Positions 1 to 7,297 of a stretch of 39,484 nucleotides of DNA are shown in pieces; the stretch's first letter is position 1, and the number at the start of each line of letters is the position of its first letter. Both the position numbers and the translations under genes were made by a program. Below the pieces are notes generated by a model. The model did no database searches and had not been told where the DNA came from. It was given only the letters and a program-made list of their open reading frames with translations. The DNA is from Candidatus Woesearchaeota archaeon (GTDB taxonomy: Archaea; Nanobdellota; Nanobdellia; Woesearchaeales; JAIPIC01). The stretch is taken from assembly GCA_021734865.1 (NCBI GenBank), contig JAIPIC010000013.1, forward strand, positions 1 through 39,484, given 5' to 3'.

Positions 1-50
1 CTCTTTGTCTTTTCGACAACTATATTAATGTCAACATCATAGGTTTTCAT
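1..50 (-). CDS. Unknown protein, N-terminal fragment (window edge)
   Basis: Reading the minus strand from position 50, an ATG opens a frame that runs off the window edge, beginning MKTYDVDINIVVEKTK. A purine-rich Shine-Dalgarno-like stretch (GGGGTGGGGAG) lies directly upstream at about 60-70, and an AT-rich TATA-like stretch lies at about 111-123. Only 16 residues are visible. They look like the first beta strand of a small soluble protein, but no family can be named. The gene is divergent from the ferredoxin gene. Confidence 0.5.
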   Translation of the reverse strand, partial: MKTYDVDINIVVEKTK

Positions 51-96
51 GGTTGGGTTCTCCCCACCCCCTCAATTGTTATGGTTAATAATTAGG

Positions 97-121
97 AGTG
101 GGGAAGCCCACTTAAATTTTT
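97..121. promoter_or_regulatory. Divergent promoter region with short hairpin
   Basis: A perfect 6-bp inverted repeat (AGTGGG at 97-102, CCCACT at 107-112, loop GAAG) is followed by the AT-rich TTAAATTTTTAA. It sits between the minus-strand gene starting at 50 and the ferredoxin gene starting at 182. The AT-rich stretch is the best TATA candidate for both directions. The hairpin could be an operator. Hairpin plus T-run also resembles a terminator, but no plus-strand gene ends just before it inside the window. Confidence 0.3.
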
Positions 122-181
122 AACTTGCAAACGAGCCGATCAGGGGAAATATTAATAAGTAAGAGGGAGTTTAGATGTTTG

Positions 182-370
182 ATGGTATTCAAAATTTCTG
201 TAGATGAAAAATTATGTATTGGTTGTGGAGCCTGTGAGCAGGTCTGCGACAATTTTAGGATGAAGAACGGCCTTTCTGAGCCCGTTAAGAAGACAGTTGA
301 TGAACTTGGTTGCAATGAAAAAGCTAAGGATGTCTGTCCAGTCGATGCTATATTGATTGAAGAAAACTGA
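182..370 (+). CDS. Monocluster [4Fe-4S] ferredoxin
   Basis: This is a 62-residue electron carrier of the single-cluster archaeal ferredoxin type. Cysteines are at 12, 15, 18, 22, 44 and 52. C12, C15, C18 and the C52-Pro of DVCPVDAI fit the four cluster ligands. C22 and C44 occupy the positions of the disulfide known in Pyrococcus ferredoxin (family knowledge). The fourth-ligand position that is Asp in Pyrococcus furiosus is Cys here, so a complete 4Fe cluster is expected. The ATG at 182 is chosen because it follows GAGGGAG and because the protein then begins at the normal family N-terminus; an upstream in-frame ATG at 125 would add 19 unrelated residues. The ATG at 175 is in another frame and stops quickly. 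Its redox partner is not in the window. Confidence 0.9.
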   Translation: MVFKISVDEKLCIGCGACEQVCDNFRMKNGLSEPVKKTVDELGCNEKAKDVCPVDAILIEEN

Positions 371-384
371 TCCGATTCTTAGAT

Positions 385-408
385 TATTAAATTTTAAAAA
401 GAAAAGGT
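385..408 (-). terminator. T-rich terminator of 5S rRNA
   Basis: Downstream of the 5S 3' end on the minus strand the sequence reads ACCTTTTCTTTTTAAAATTT. Such T-runs terminate archaeal RNA polymerase. The tract also lies just past the stop of the convergent ferredoxin gene. Confidence 0.45.
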
Positions 409-516
409 GACAGCTTCCTGGGCTTCCCGCACAAAGTGCAGTACAACTCAGAACGGAGGGTTGCTTGACTTCCGTGTTCGGAATGGGTACGGGTAGACCA
501 ACCCCCTATGGCCGTC
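409..516 (-). rRNA. 5S ribosomal RNA
   Basis: The minus strand reads GACGGCCATAG at the 5' end, then the hallmark CCCATTCCGAACACGGAAG core (helix III and loop), and ends GGAAGCTGTC. Helix I closes between GACGGC (516-511) and GCTGTC (414-409), including one G-U pair; helix II pairs GGGTTG with CAACCC. At about 108 nt it is slightly shorter than the usual 120, so the ends may be off by a few bases. It is solitary: no 16S or 23S rRNA is adjacent, as in many archaea with dispersed rRNA genes. Confidence 0.93.
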
Positions 517-538
517 TAGTAAGTAGGTAGTCAATTTT

Positions 539-1345
539 TCATATATAAAGCTTTGCTTTTTTCACGTCATCAGCCTTATGAACGTGAAATTCTTTTATGC
601 TAGAAATATAAGCCTGCAAAAGCCCGCGTTCTGCCAATCTTGGGAAAACATCCACTTCAAGACTTGATTCATAGTATTCAAATATCTCTGGTTCTGAGAC
701 GAAGATGGGGGAGAATACAAGATACACATCAGATTTTCGGGGTTTTTGCATAAAATTGATTATTTTTGTTCCTTCTATTTCGACAATCCCTTTTTCGGAA
801 GGAGTGGAGCTTGTTGTAACCATCAAGGTAGTCATGGGTCTTCGTTTCATGTGGCTGTTCCACAACTCATCAATCCTGACTTTATTGAAGATTAGATCAC
901 CATATACACAAAGGAAAGTCGTCTTAATCTTACCACGAAGCAGGTGAAGGGTCTGTGCAGTTCCTCTGGATGTTTTTTCTTCGATATAGTTTACATTGAC
1001 TCCTAAAGCAGAACCATCTTTTAATATCTCAAAGGCTTTTGTGAGGAGCCTATTCCTTGCGACAATATAAATATTTTTGAATCCCCCCTCATGAAGTTTT
1101 CGTATCTGCTCTCCTATGACCGTAGATTTGCCAAGCTTGGCTGTCATACGATATTCACGTGTTCCTTTCAGGACTGTGTCAGATGAGCCCCCCGCAAGGA
1201 TAACTGCAGTCCTGTTTTCACCCAGCGCGTTCTGAACAAGATACTCTATTGCTTGCGACCTGTTTCGAATGTATATGTTATCTACTATCTCATCAATAGC
1301 CTGAATCAGTCTATCCGAAATTGTAATACTAATCTTTTGTTTCAT
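539..1345 (-). CDS. RHH domain-sugar nucleotidyltransferase fusion
   Basis: The protein has 268 residues. Residues 1-42 look like a ribbon-helix-helix DNA-binding domain (KISITISDRLIQAIDEIVD, then the second helix). From about residue 46, TAVILAGG starts a nucleoside-diphospho-sugar pyrophosphorylase (GT-A/NTP_transferase) fold, continued by LCVYGDLIF, TLMVTTSS and KGIVEIEG. The usual GGxGTRLxPxTxxxPKP loop is altered: GGSSDTVLKGTREYRMTAKLGKS has no Pro-Lys-Pro, so catalysis is uncertain. An in-frame start at 1492 would add 49 non-conserved residues. The ATG at 1345 is chosen because a TATA box lies about 25 bases before it, making the mRNA leaderless. A DNA-binding nucleotidyltransferase may sense sugar nucleotides and regulate itself (inference). 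It could also be a regulator that has lost enzyme activity. Confidence 0.8.
   Translation of the reverse strand: MKQKISITISDRLIQAIDEIVDNIYIRNRSQAIEYLVQNALGENRTAVILAGGSSDTVLKGTREYRMTAKLGKSTVIGEQIRKLHEGGFKNIYIVARNRLLTKAFEILKDGSALGVNVNYIEEKTSRGTAQTLHLLRGKIKTTFLCVYGDLIFNKVRIDELWNSHMKRRPMTTLMVTTSSTPSEKGIVEIEGTKIINFMQKPRKSDVYLVFSPIFVSEPEIFEYYESSLEVDVFPRLAERGLLQAYISSIKEFHVHKADDVKKAKLYI
540..551 (-). promoter_or_regulatory. TATA box for 5S rRNA inside the preceding gene
   Basis: The minus strand reads GCTTTATATATG, a strong archaeal TATA match. Its centre near 546 predicts a start near 519, a few bases before the inferred 5S 5' end. It lies within the last codons and stop of the nucleotidyltransferase gene, so promoter and coding end overlap. 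Confidence 0.55.
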
Positions 1346-1356
1346 AATATGTGGAG

Positions 1357-1420
1357 AAGTAGGATATATTATAAATATTGTGCATAAAGTAGGACATGGG
1401 TAGGATGAATATAAATAGGA
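1357..1420 (-). promoter_or_regulatory. Promoter with repeated GTAGGA operators
   Basis: The minus-strand TATA (AATATTTATAATATAT, about 1364-1379) precedes the ATG at 1345. Around it lie four related direct repeats on the plus strand: AAGTAGGA at 1357-1364 and 1387-1394, GGGTAGGA at 1398-1405, AAATAGGA at 1413-1420. Ribbon-helix-helix proteins typically bind short tandem repeats, and the gene driven by this promoter encodes one, so autoregulation is likely (inference). Confidence 0.45.
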
Positions 1421-1489
1421 TCCACCCATAATATATTGAACATCGATTTCATTGGGTTGTTCACTATCAGAAAAGCGTATCAAGGAAAA

Positions 1490-1501
1490 CATTTATAAAC
1501 A
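1490..1501 (+). promoter_or_regulatory. TATA box of the 1523-2528 operon
   Basis: CATTTATAAACA is centred about 28 bases before the ATG at 1523, so the first gene of the operon is probably leaderless. Confidence 0.5.
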
Positions 1502-1522
1502 TCGGAGAGCTTATTCGACATT

Positions 1523-1702
1523 ATGGATATGGAGATATTTTTTGGACTAGGTGCCTTAGTGGTATTTGGATATTTGTATTACATTATTAACAATAAACCA
1601 TCTGAGAGTCAAACCTCAAATGTACATTCACATGTTGAAGACGAAATCGATACAATATTGAATTCTGACAAATATAAGGTTAAGGGTCGATTTGAAGAAT
1701 GA
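1523..1702 (+). CDS. Small single-pass membrane protein
   Basis: This 59-residue frame opens with ATG at 1523, placed correctly after a TATA box at 1490-1501. Residues 4-22 are hydrophobic (IFFGLGALVVFGYLYYII), a single transmembrane anchor with almost no N-terminal tail; the rest is acidic and polar. The stop TGA overlaps the next ATG in the tetranucleotide ATGA at 1699-1702, indicating translational coupling with the zinc-ribbon and ThiI-like genes. No known family was recognised. It may tether or recruit the downstream proteins to the membrane, but this is speculation. Confidence 0.6.
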   Translation: MDMEIFFGLGALVVFGYLYYIINNKPSESQTSNVHSHVEDEIDTILNSDKYKVKGRFEE

Positions 1703-1935
1703 ACTGTAATGAATGCGGCAAAGAATCGATGTGGTTGGAAAGTGTTGGTAGAAATCTTATCTGCCATAAATGCCTAAGTAAAAACAAACTAATTGGTCAA
1801 TTAGTAAGAACACACATTGATTCGTTCCATCATCTTGTCAAGAAATCTAAAATTACAAGTTATGACAAGCTTATGAAGCTTGATAAGAGCGACATCCTAA
1901 AACATGTCAAACTTGGAAGGGTACTTAACACATGA
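1699..1935 (+). CDS. Small zinc-ribbon protein
   Basis: The protein has 78 residues. CNEC at 3-6 and CHKC at 22-25 form a CxxC-x15-CxxC zinc ribbon. The remaining 50 residues are Lys-rich and probably helical. It is coupled by ATGA overlaps to the upstream membrane-protein gene and to the downstream ThiI-like gene. Small zinc ribbons next to PP-loop enzymes often act as RNA- or partner-binding adaptors (general knowledge), so a role with the sulfurtransferase is plausible but unproven. Confidence 0.7.
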   Translation: MNCNECGKESMWLESVGRNLICHKCLSKNKLIGQLVRTHIDSFHHLVKKSKITSYDKLMKLDKSDILKHVKLGRVLNT

Positions 1936-2528
1936 AAGCTGTCTCGCTTGTCTCAAGCGGAATCGATTCTCCAGTTGCAACATACCTTATGATAAAAAAA
2001 GGATTTGATATTCTACCATTATATTTCTCAACCGACCACATTGAGGCGGTTGGCGTACTTGAGCTAATGAAAAAAATTGGACTTAAATCTTTGACTTATA
2101 TAGATTTCAGTCAAGTTCAGGAAGACCTCAACAAATGCGACAATAGGTACAGATGTGTTCTCTGCAAGAGGATGATGTACAGGATTGCGGATAAGTTAAA
2201 GATAAAAAACAGATCTAATGTATTGGTAACCGGTGAAAACCTCGCGCAAGTTGCCAGCCAGACCCTTCACAATATGCATGCCATCAGTGAATCAATTAAT
2301 ACGGATGTAATCAGACCACTTCTTTGTTATGATAAGAAAGATATCATAGATATCGCTCGGAAGATTGGGACATATGACATTTCTGTCAAATACAATAAAG
2401 ACTGTAGTTTTGTCCCAAGAAACCCAGCAACAAAAACAAGAATTGATGCTATCCATAAGGAAGAAGAAAAGTTAGATATAAAACAGCTTGTGCAAAGTAG
2501 TATTTTAAAAATATCTGTTCTGGATTAA
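1932..2528 (+). CDS. ThiI-like PP-loop tRNA sulfurtransferase, catalytic domain only
   Basis: This 198-residue protein matches the adenylating C-terminal half of ThiI, which makes 4-thiouridine at position 8 of tRNA. The PP-loop is SSGIDSPVA (8-16). A CxxC (CVLC, 75-78) matches the cysteines required in methanogen ThiI, which may hold an Fe-S cluster (family knowledge). GENLAQVASQT (101-111), RPLLCYDKKDIIDIARKIG and DCSFVPRNPATK are further ThiI signatures. The N-terminal ferredoxin-like and THUMP domains that bind tRNA are missing, so tRNA recognition must come from elsewhere, possibly the coupled zinc-ribbon protein, or the substrate differs. It starts at an ATGA overlap. Confidence 0.85.
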   Translation: MKAVSLVSSGIDSPVATYLMIKKGFDILPLYFSTDHIEAVGVLELMKKIGLKSLTYIDFSQVQEDLNKCDNRYRCVLCKRMMYRIADKLKIKNRSNVLVTGENLAQVASQTLHNMHAISESINTDVIRPLLCYDKKDIIDIARKIGTYDISVKYNKDCSFVPRNPATKTRIDAIHKEEEKLDIKQLVQSSILKISVLD

Positions 2529-2595
2529 ATTGAAAGTATGAACACTGAGAACATGAATAAGAGTTAGAACAGTATTTTAAACAGTACATAATTAA

Positions 2596-2612
2596 GATAT
2601 ATTTATAAGGCA
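2596..2612 (+). promoter_or_regulatory. TATA box upstream of membrane winged-helix gene
   Basis: AGATATATTTATAAGGC gives a strong TATA match and predicts a start near 2632. That leaves a leader of about 25 bases with a GAGGAT Shine-Dalgarno-like motif before the ATG at 2659. Confidence 0.45.
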
Positions 2613-2658
2613 ATAGTAGGTATTATTTTTTATCAAGAGATTTAGATGAGGATGATGT

Positions 2659-3087
2659 ATGTTTCAATACGACCATAAGGACAAAAATTTATTTGTTATC
2701 CTGCTCCTACTCTTTATTATAACGGAAGTTGTTGACGATATTTTTGATCATCTTCTGGGGAATTCGGTATTACATTCAATACTCCAATTGTTACTATTTT
2801 TATTATTGTTATTCATTGTAACAAGAACGTTATTTGGTCATTATAAAAAAAGAGTAAAAACACTTATCCCAGAAGATTTAATGATGATACTTGTTATTAT
2901 CAAAAAAGAAAATATGAAAGGAGTAATAATAAATCAGTCAACACTTAGAAAAATATTGGATATTACAAAACCCACACTGAAAAAGAGGATCGATACACTA
3001 CTTGAAATGAACTATCTGGAAATAAAACAACGAGGGAATAACAAATATCTGCAGTTAACAAGCACTGGCCATACGTTAGTTAAATAA
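2659..3087 (+). CDS. Two-pass membrane protein with C-terminal winged helix
   Basis: The protein has 142 residues. Two hydrophobic segments (about 10-27 and 36-55) are followed by a basic HYKKRVK stop-transfer stretch. From about 70 a winged helix-turn-helix domain follows: EDLMMILVIIKKEN, then a recognition-helix-like LRKILDITKPTLKKRIDTLLEMNYLE, then a wing with RGNNKYLQLT. It therefore appears to be a membrane-bound one-component transcription regulator with almost no extracellular domain. It has its own promoter. Its target may be the following permease-methyltransferase gene on the same strand, 171 bases downstream (inference from position only). Confidence 0.7.
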   Translation: MFQYDHKDKNLFVILLLLFIITEVVDDIFDHLLGNSVLHSILQLLLFLLLLFIVTRTLFGHYKKRVKTLIPEDLMMILVIIKKENMKGVIINQSTLRKILDITKPTLKKRIDTLLEMNYLEIKQRGNNKYLQLTSTGHTLVK

Positions 3088-3160
3088 ATTCCCCTTTTTT
3101 TACCTTGTTTTACCCTCTTTTTTATCTCTCTTTTATATAACCACGCACCATACAAGCGGT
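3088..3160 (+). promoter_or_regulatory. Terminator T-tracts and TATA box between two genes
   Basis: Right after the stop at 3087 the sequence has repeated T-tracts (CCCCTTTTTTTACC, CTCTTTTTTATC), typical archaeal termination signals. CTTTTATATAACC at 3130-3142 is then a TATA candidate for the permease gene, with a leader of about 90 bases. Confidence 0.4.
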
Positions 3161-3258
3161 ATGCAGAAAACGTTCTTTGTATTATGAGTTTGATGATACC
3201 TTGAGCAACATTATTTGCACAAATCTCAACCATATAGAACACCAATAGGTTATTACAG

Positions 3259-5223
3259 ATGTCAGAAAATCTCGAGAAGAGTTTAAGTTTCCCTGTAATA
3301 CTGATAATTACAATTAATTCAATAATGGGAACAGGTATTTTCTTTTTGCCTTCTGTTGGTGTAAGGGAAGCTGGACCCGCTTCAATCATATCGTGGTGCA
3401 TATTATCGTTGGTTGCCATATATATAAGCATGATTTTTGCAGAACTAACCAGTATGTTTCCAACAGCGGGCGGTGTTTACGAATTCTGCAAACAGGCCTA
3501 TGGACGATTTTTTTCATTTATAATAGGTTGGATGACAATTCTTGCTGGCAATATTACAATAGCAATGCTAATTGTTGGCACGATACAGTATTTGCTACCA
3601 TTAAAAGGATCATTATTGTTATTCAATTTGCTAATTGATGCAAAATACATTAAGCTCACAATATGTATACTCTTTATATTCATATTCAATTACATAGCGT
3701 TTAAAGGCATTAAAACTAGTGCGACCATGCTTGTTGCATTTGGTATTATTACCCTTGGGACATTGTTTGGATTAATAATTCCGGGATTATTCAGTTTTAG
3801 TGCGTCCAACTTTATGCCTTTCGCCCCTTATCCGGTTATATCTATCGCAGTAGCCATATTCCTTATAGCAGAGACTTTTTTTGGGTGGGAGACTGCCACT
3901 TTCCTTGCAGCAGAAACAAAGGATGGTAAAAGAGTAATGCCAAAAGCGTTAATCATTGGAACCATTGTTATTTCGGTTGTTTCAGTCCTTTTTTTAGTCA
4001 CGTCAATTGGGACAATACCCTGGCAGTTATTTGGCGAAAGTCAGACTCCCCTCATAGATCTTGGATTAATCCATTACGGATCAATAGGACAGAGCATCTT
4101 CATTATATTAGTCTACTTATCTATTATTGGATCTGTTGCAGGATGGGTTGTTTCAGCACCAAGATTGCTTCTAGCAATGGCAGAAGACAAACTATTATTA
4201 AGTCATTTTCAGAGGATTCATAAAAAACATAAGACACCACATATAGCAATTTTGTTCCAGACAATATTAACAACCATTATCATTATAATTGGATTTGGGT
4301 CATATCAATATCTGCTACATCTTCTTGTACCGATAGTCCTGGCAATGTACTCCGCAGTTGTCATCAGTGTAATAATTCTAAGGAAGAAATTACCTAACCA
4401 TCAAAGATGTTTTGTTGTTCCTTTTGCATATATTGGCTGCCCTCTAGTTATTTTGTTTTTATTGGGCATTACTGTTATGTGGGCCTTAAGCCAGAGCGGA
4501 GCATTATTGACTTTGGAATTTGCATTATCACTCATTTTACTTAGCATCCCTGTATTTTTCCTAATCGAGTTATATTATGATCCAAAAATGATTAAGAAAG
4601 TAAATGACCAGTTAGCATATTTCACATTGCTATTTGAAAAGGTCTCTATCCCTAAGAAGGTTATCAATGAGATCCTGTACTTATTGGGGGATGTAAAATC
4701 AAAAAATGTCTTAGAATATGGATGTAATGTTGGAACATTAACAATATATCTTAGTAAAGCTGTTGGTACTTCAGGCAGAATTATCGCAACAGATATTTCA
4801 AAGACCGGTGTCCATATTACACAACGTAGAGTAGAAAGGGCTTTGATCAAAGCAAAGACCGCTGAGCATGGACGAGTGCATCTTATTCATGATGAGGAAC
4901 ATGCAAACAGGATTCATCCTGATGTAAAGAAAATAGATGCAATTGTAAGTATTGGGGCAATTTCCTTTGTGCAGGATATAAAGAAAGTATTGAAAGAGAT
5001 GTATGAACTTCTTCCTGACGAAGGTAGAATTGTAATTGTAGAATATGTTGATTATATTGGGTTCATTCCAAATGTTGAGTGGCTCGACAAGAATCTGACA
5101 ATCGAGGATCTATTTTTAGAATGTGGATTTTCTGTACGAGTTATTAGAAAAGAAGGTTTGTTCTGGAACTATATTTACATATATGGAATTAAGTTTTCTG
5201 ATGATATCGTCCCATACATTTAA
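3259..5223 (+). CDS. APC-family amino-acid permease fused to a class I methyltransferase
   Basis: The protein has 654 residues. The first ~440 contain about 12 hydrophobic segments with APC-superfamily features: SFPVILIITINSIMGTGIFF at TM1, the unwound GTGIF helix, and GGVYEFCKQAYG after TM2. From about 455 comes a soluble Rossmann-fold methyltransferase. Motif I is VLEYGCNVGTL near 484, the SAM-ribose acidic residue is in IIATDIS near 508, motif III-like text is DAIVSIGAISFV, and it ends with a typical LPDEGRIVIVEY strand. There is no stop or frameshift between them, so it is a genuine in-frame fusion. Transported substrate and methyl acceptor are unknown. Modification of a product at the membrane during or after transport, or substrate sensing, are possibilities (inference). 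Confidence 0.85.
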   Translation: MSENLEKSLSFPVILIITINSIMGTGIFFLPSVGVREAGPASIISWCILSLVAIYISMIFAELTSMFPTAGGVYEFCKQAYGRFFSFIIGWMTILAGNITIAMLIVGTIQYLLPLKGSLLLFNLLIDAKYIKLTICILFIFIFNYIAFKGIKTSATMLVAFGIITLGTLFGLIIPGLFSFSASNFMPFAPYPVISIAVAIFLIAETFFGWETATFLAAETKDGKRVMPKALIIGTIVISVVSVLFLVTSIGTIPWQLFGESQTPLIDLGLIHYGSIGQSIFIILVYLSIIGSVAGWVVSAPRLLLAMAEDKLLLSHFQRIHKKHKTPHIAILFQTILTTIIIIIGFGSYQYLLHLLVPIVLAMYSAVVISVIILRKKLPNHQRCFVVPFAYIGCPLVILFLLGITVMWALSQSGALLTLEFALSLILLSIPVFFLIELYYDPKMIKKVNDQLAYFTLLFEKVSIPKKVINEILYLLGDVKSKNVLEYGCNVGTLTIYLSKAVGTSGRIIATDISKTGVHITQRRVERALIKAKTAEHGRVHLIHDEEHANRIHPDVKKIDAIVSIGAISFVQDIKKVLKEMYELLPDEGRIVIVEYVDYIGFIPNVEWLDKNLTIEDLFLECGFSVRVIRKEGLFWNYIYIYGIKFSDDIVPYI

Positions 5224-5233
5224 TAAAAAATTA

Positions 5234-6508
5234 TTATGTCAACCTGTCATTGATCTCGCCGTGGAGATTCTGAGCCATCATCTTTGCCACTTCACTTCTA
5301 TCCTTGACATTTGCAAGAAGCCAGGCCAGCTTGACATAAGCAGTGTCTGTAAGCATGTCTTCACCGTATATCACTCCAAGATTATGAAGGCGCCTGAGGT
5401 TAGAATATACATAAGGATGCACCCTGCCGTATATACATTGTGATGTCATAACAACTATGCCCCCTTTCTTGATGAACTTCTCGATTGCTCGTAGATTCGG
5501 CTCATTCTCGGGTGTATTGGTCTGGGCATGGCCAAGCCCTGTCCCCTCGATTATCCATCCGTCATATCCCATCAAGGCATTGAAAATATCTGGATGCATG
5601 TTGGTGTAAGATCTGATAATCGCAATTTTATCATCCATCTCAGGAGATATCTTTAATTCACCTGCGTTTTTCTTTGAATATTCATTGGCTACATACACGA
5701 TTTGCTTTGTTTTATAATCAATCTCGGCAATCTCATTATCATTTATTACCTTAAATGCATCCCTTCTGGATGTATGCATCTTCTTGGATTTTGTCCCTGG
5801 AAGGATTACACATTTAGTATCCCCCATTTCTTTATGCATGCATATGCCCACTCCTGCAAAATCACTTTGTATGATGAACTCTGCTGCGCAGATAAGGTTC
5901 ATGACCGCATCGGTACTTCCACGATCTGAGCTTCTTTGAGATCCCACTATCAGAACAGGTACCGGAAGTTTCTCACAGATAAATGATAGGGCTGCTGCAG
6001 TGACAGCAAGTGTATCAGTCCCATGGCCGATGATAATGCCTTCAGATCCTGCTTTAACTTCTTTTTCTATAGCCAGTGCGATTTTCTTATAATCTGAGAA
6101 ACGCATATCTTCACTCATCATGTTGCTGACAAGTGCACATCTGACATTTGCAATATCATGAAGTTCAGGAACTTTCTCGACCAGATCTTCTGCCGAAAAG
6201 GATGCAGTGACCCCTCCAGTAGAATAATCAACTTTAGATGCTATTGTCCCTCCTGTATGGAGTATGCTGATCGTCGGTTTTTTTGAATCTGTCTTAATAT
6301 CCTGAGATTGTTTCTTAATGTCCTTCTTCTTAGAAATCAGTTCTGTTGTCTTAATTTTAATCTTGTCAATACCAATATTATAACCGTTGTCAAGTTTAAG
6401 TATAATGTGGGTAGGATCATAATCCTCAGCTCTGTCGATGAAAAGCCCTTCGTAGATTTTACTGTCTGTGGTTACTTTTATCCTGTCCCCGGTATTGTAT
6501 CTTTCCAT
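5234..6508 (-). CDS. gatD: Glu-tRNA(Gln) amidotransferase subunit D
   Basis: The protein has 424 residues, the usual GatD length. GatD is the asparaginase-like subunit that frees ammonia from Gln or Asn so that GatE can convert Glu-tRNA(Gln) to Gln-tRNA(Gln); the GatDE system is archaeal. Residues 1-55 form the N-terminal beta-barrel typical of GatD (YNTGDRIKVTT, IILKLDNGYNIGID). The asparaginase domain starts at HTGGTIA (84-90, with T88), then GHGTDT (161-166, T164-D165), then VPVLIVGSQRSSDRGS. Those Thr/Asp residues match the catalytic set. The ATG at 6508 is preferred over a TTG three codons upstream. It lies 28 bases after NIF3 in the CDC48 operon. No gatE gene is in the window. Confidence 0.93.
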   Translation of the reverse strand: MERYNTGDRIKVTTDSKIYEGLFIDRAEDYDPTHIILKLDNGYNIGIDKIKIKTTELISKKKDIKKQSQDIKTDSKKPTISILHTGGTIASKVDYSTGGVTASFSAEDLVEKVPELHDIANVRCALVSNMMSEDMRFSDYKKIALAIEKEVKAGSEGIIIGHGTDTLAVTAAALSFICEKLPVPVLIVGSQRSSDRGSTDAVMNLICAAEFIIQSDFAGVGICMHKEMGDTKCVILPGTKSKKMHTSRRDAFKVINDNEIAEIDYKTKQIVYVANEYSKKNAGELKISPEMDDKIAIIRSYTNMHPDIFNALMGYDGWIIEGTGLGHAQTNTPENEPNLRAIEKFIKKGGIVVMTSQCIYGRVHPYVYSNLRRLHNLGVIYGEDMLTDTAYVKLAWLLANVKDRSEVAKMMAQNLHGEINDRLT

Positions 6509-6536
6509 TTTGAACAAAATTCATGAAAAACTTAAA

Positions 6537-7286
6537 TCAAAGATCGCATGAACATTCAATAAATTTAGTATTAAGATTGAACTTTTCCTTTAAAAGATTT
6601 CCCAAAGCTACGATCCCTGCGATTTCGGTCCGGTAATGACCTGCAAATATGATATTTACACCTAAATCTTTTGCACTGTTGACTGCAACATGGCTGCGCT
6701 CACCAGTTATAAGCAAATCCATCCCTTTGCGGCCTGCCTCTTCAATCGAAAAACTGCCGCCACCTGAGACAAATCCGACACGTCTGATCTCTTTTGGTCC
6801 GTATTCATAATATTTACATTTGGTCTTTAATACTTCTTCTATCTTGGCTGCTATTCTGGCCACAGTTGTTGTCTCAATCTCAGCCTCAAAGCCAAATTCG
6901 AGACCATCCATCATTCCAAATGGACCTTTTTTTTTCCAGCCCATCATATCAAAGAATTTTGCCCCATGCCCAACCTCGGCATGAATGTCAAGAGGATGAT
7001 GCAACGAATAGAGATTAATATTGTTCTTAATCAAGAATGAAATCCGCCTGTAATTGAGACCGGTGATATATTTTAAGGAATCTCCCCAGCTTAAACCATG
7101 ATGTGTCACTATCAACTGACAATCTTTAGCTTTTTGGAATGCTTCCAATGATGCATCAACAGCTAGCCCAATTGTCGTGACTTCTGATTGACCTTCCACT
7201 TGAAGACCATTGTTGGAACTGTCGGGTATCGAATGAACATTAAAATAATCATCCAGAAAATCCGTTATTTCATTGATATTGGCCAT
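6537..7286 (-). CDS. NIF3/DUF34 family metal-binding protein
   Basis: The protein has 249 residues, the short prokaryotic NIF3 (YbgI-like) size without the inserted PII-like domain. It is annotated in databases as GTP cyclohydrolase 1 type 2-like, but the physiological function is not firmly established. Metal ligands visible: THHG (61-64), the HHPLD motif (96-100), and near the C-terminus a GERSHVAV and GHYRTEIAG pair that supplies further His/Glu ligands. SNNGLQVEG near 24-32 is the usual N-terminal signature. It begins 11 bases after the CDC48 stop and ends 28 bases before gatD, so it is co-transcribed with both. Confidence 0.92.
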   Translation of the reverse strand: MANINEITDFLDDYFNVHSIPDSSNNGLQVEGQSEVTTIGLAVDASLEAFQKAKDCQLIVTHHGLSWGDSLKYITGLNYRRISFLIKNNINLYSLHHPLDIHAEVGHGAKFFDMMGWKKKGPFGMMDGLEFGFEAEIETTTVARIAAKIEEVLKTKCKYYEYGPKEIRRVGFVSGGGSFSIEEAGRKGMDLLITGERSHVAVNSAKDLGVNIIFAGHYRTEIAGIVALGNLLKEKFNLNTKFIECSCDL

Positions 7287-7297
7287 TAGTCAATCCC

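Noticed and set aside
1346-1492. Extension of the nucleotidyltransferase to an upstream start at 1492
   Set aside because: The added 49 residues have no domain character and the TATA box and repeats at 1357-1420 would fall inside the coding region.
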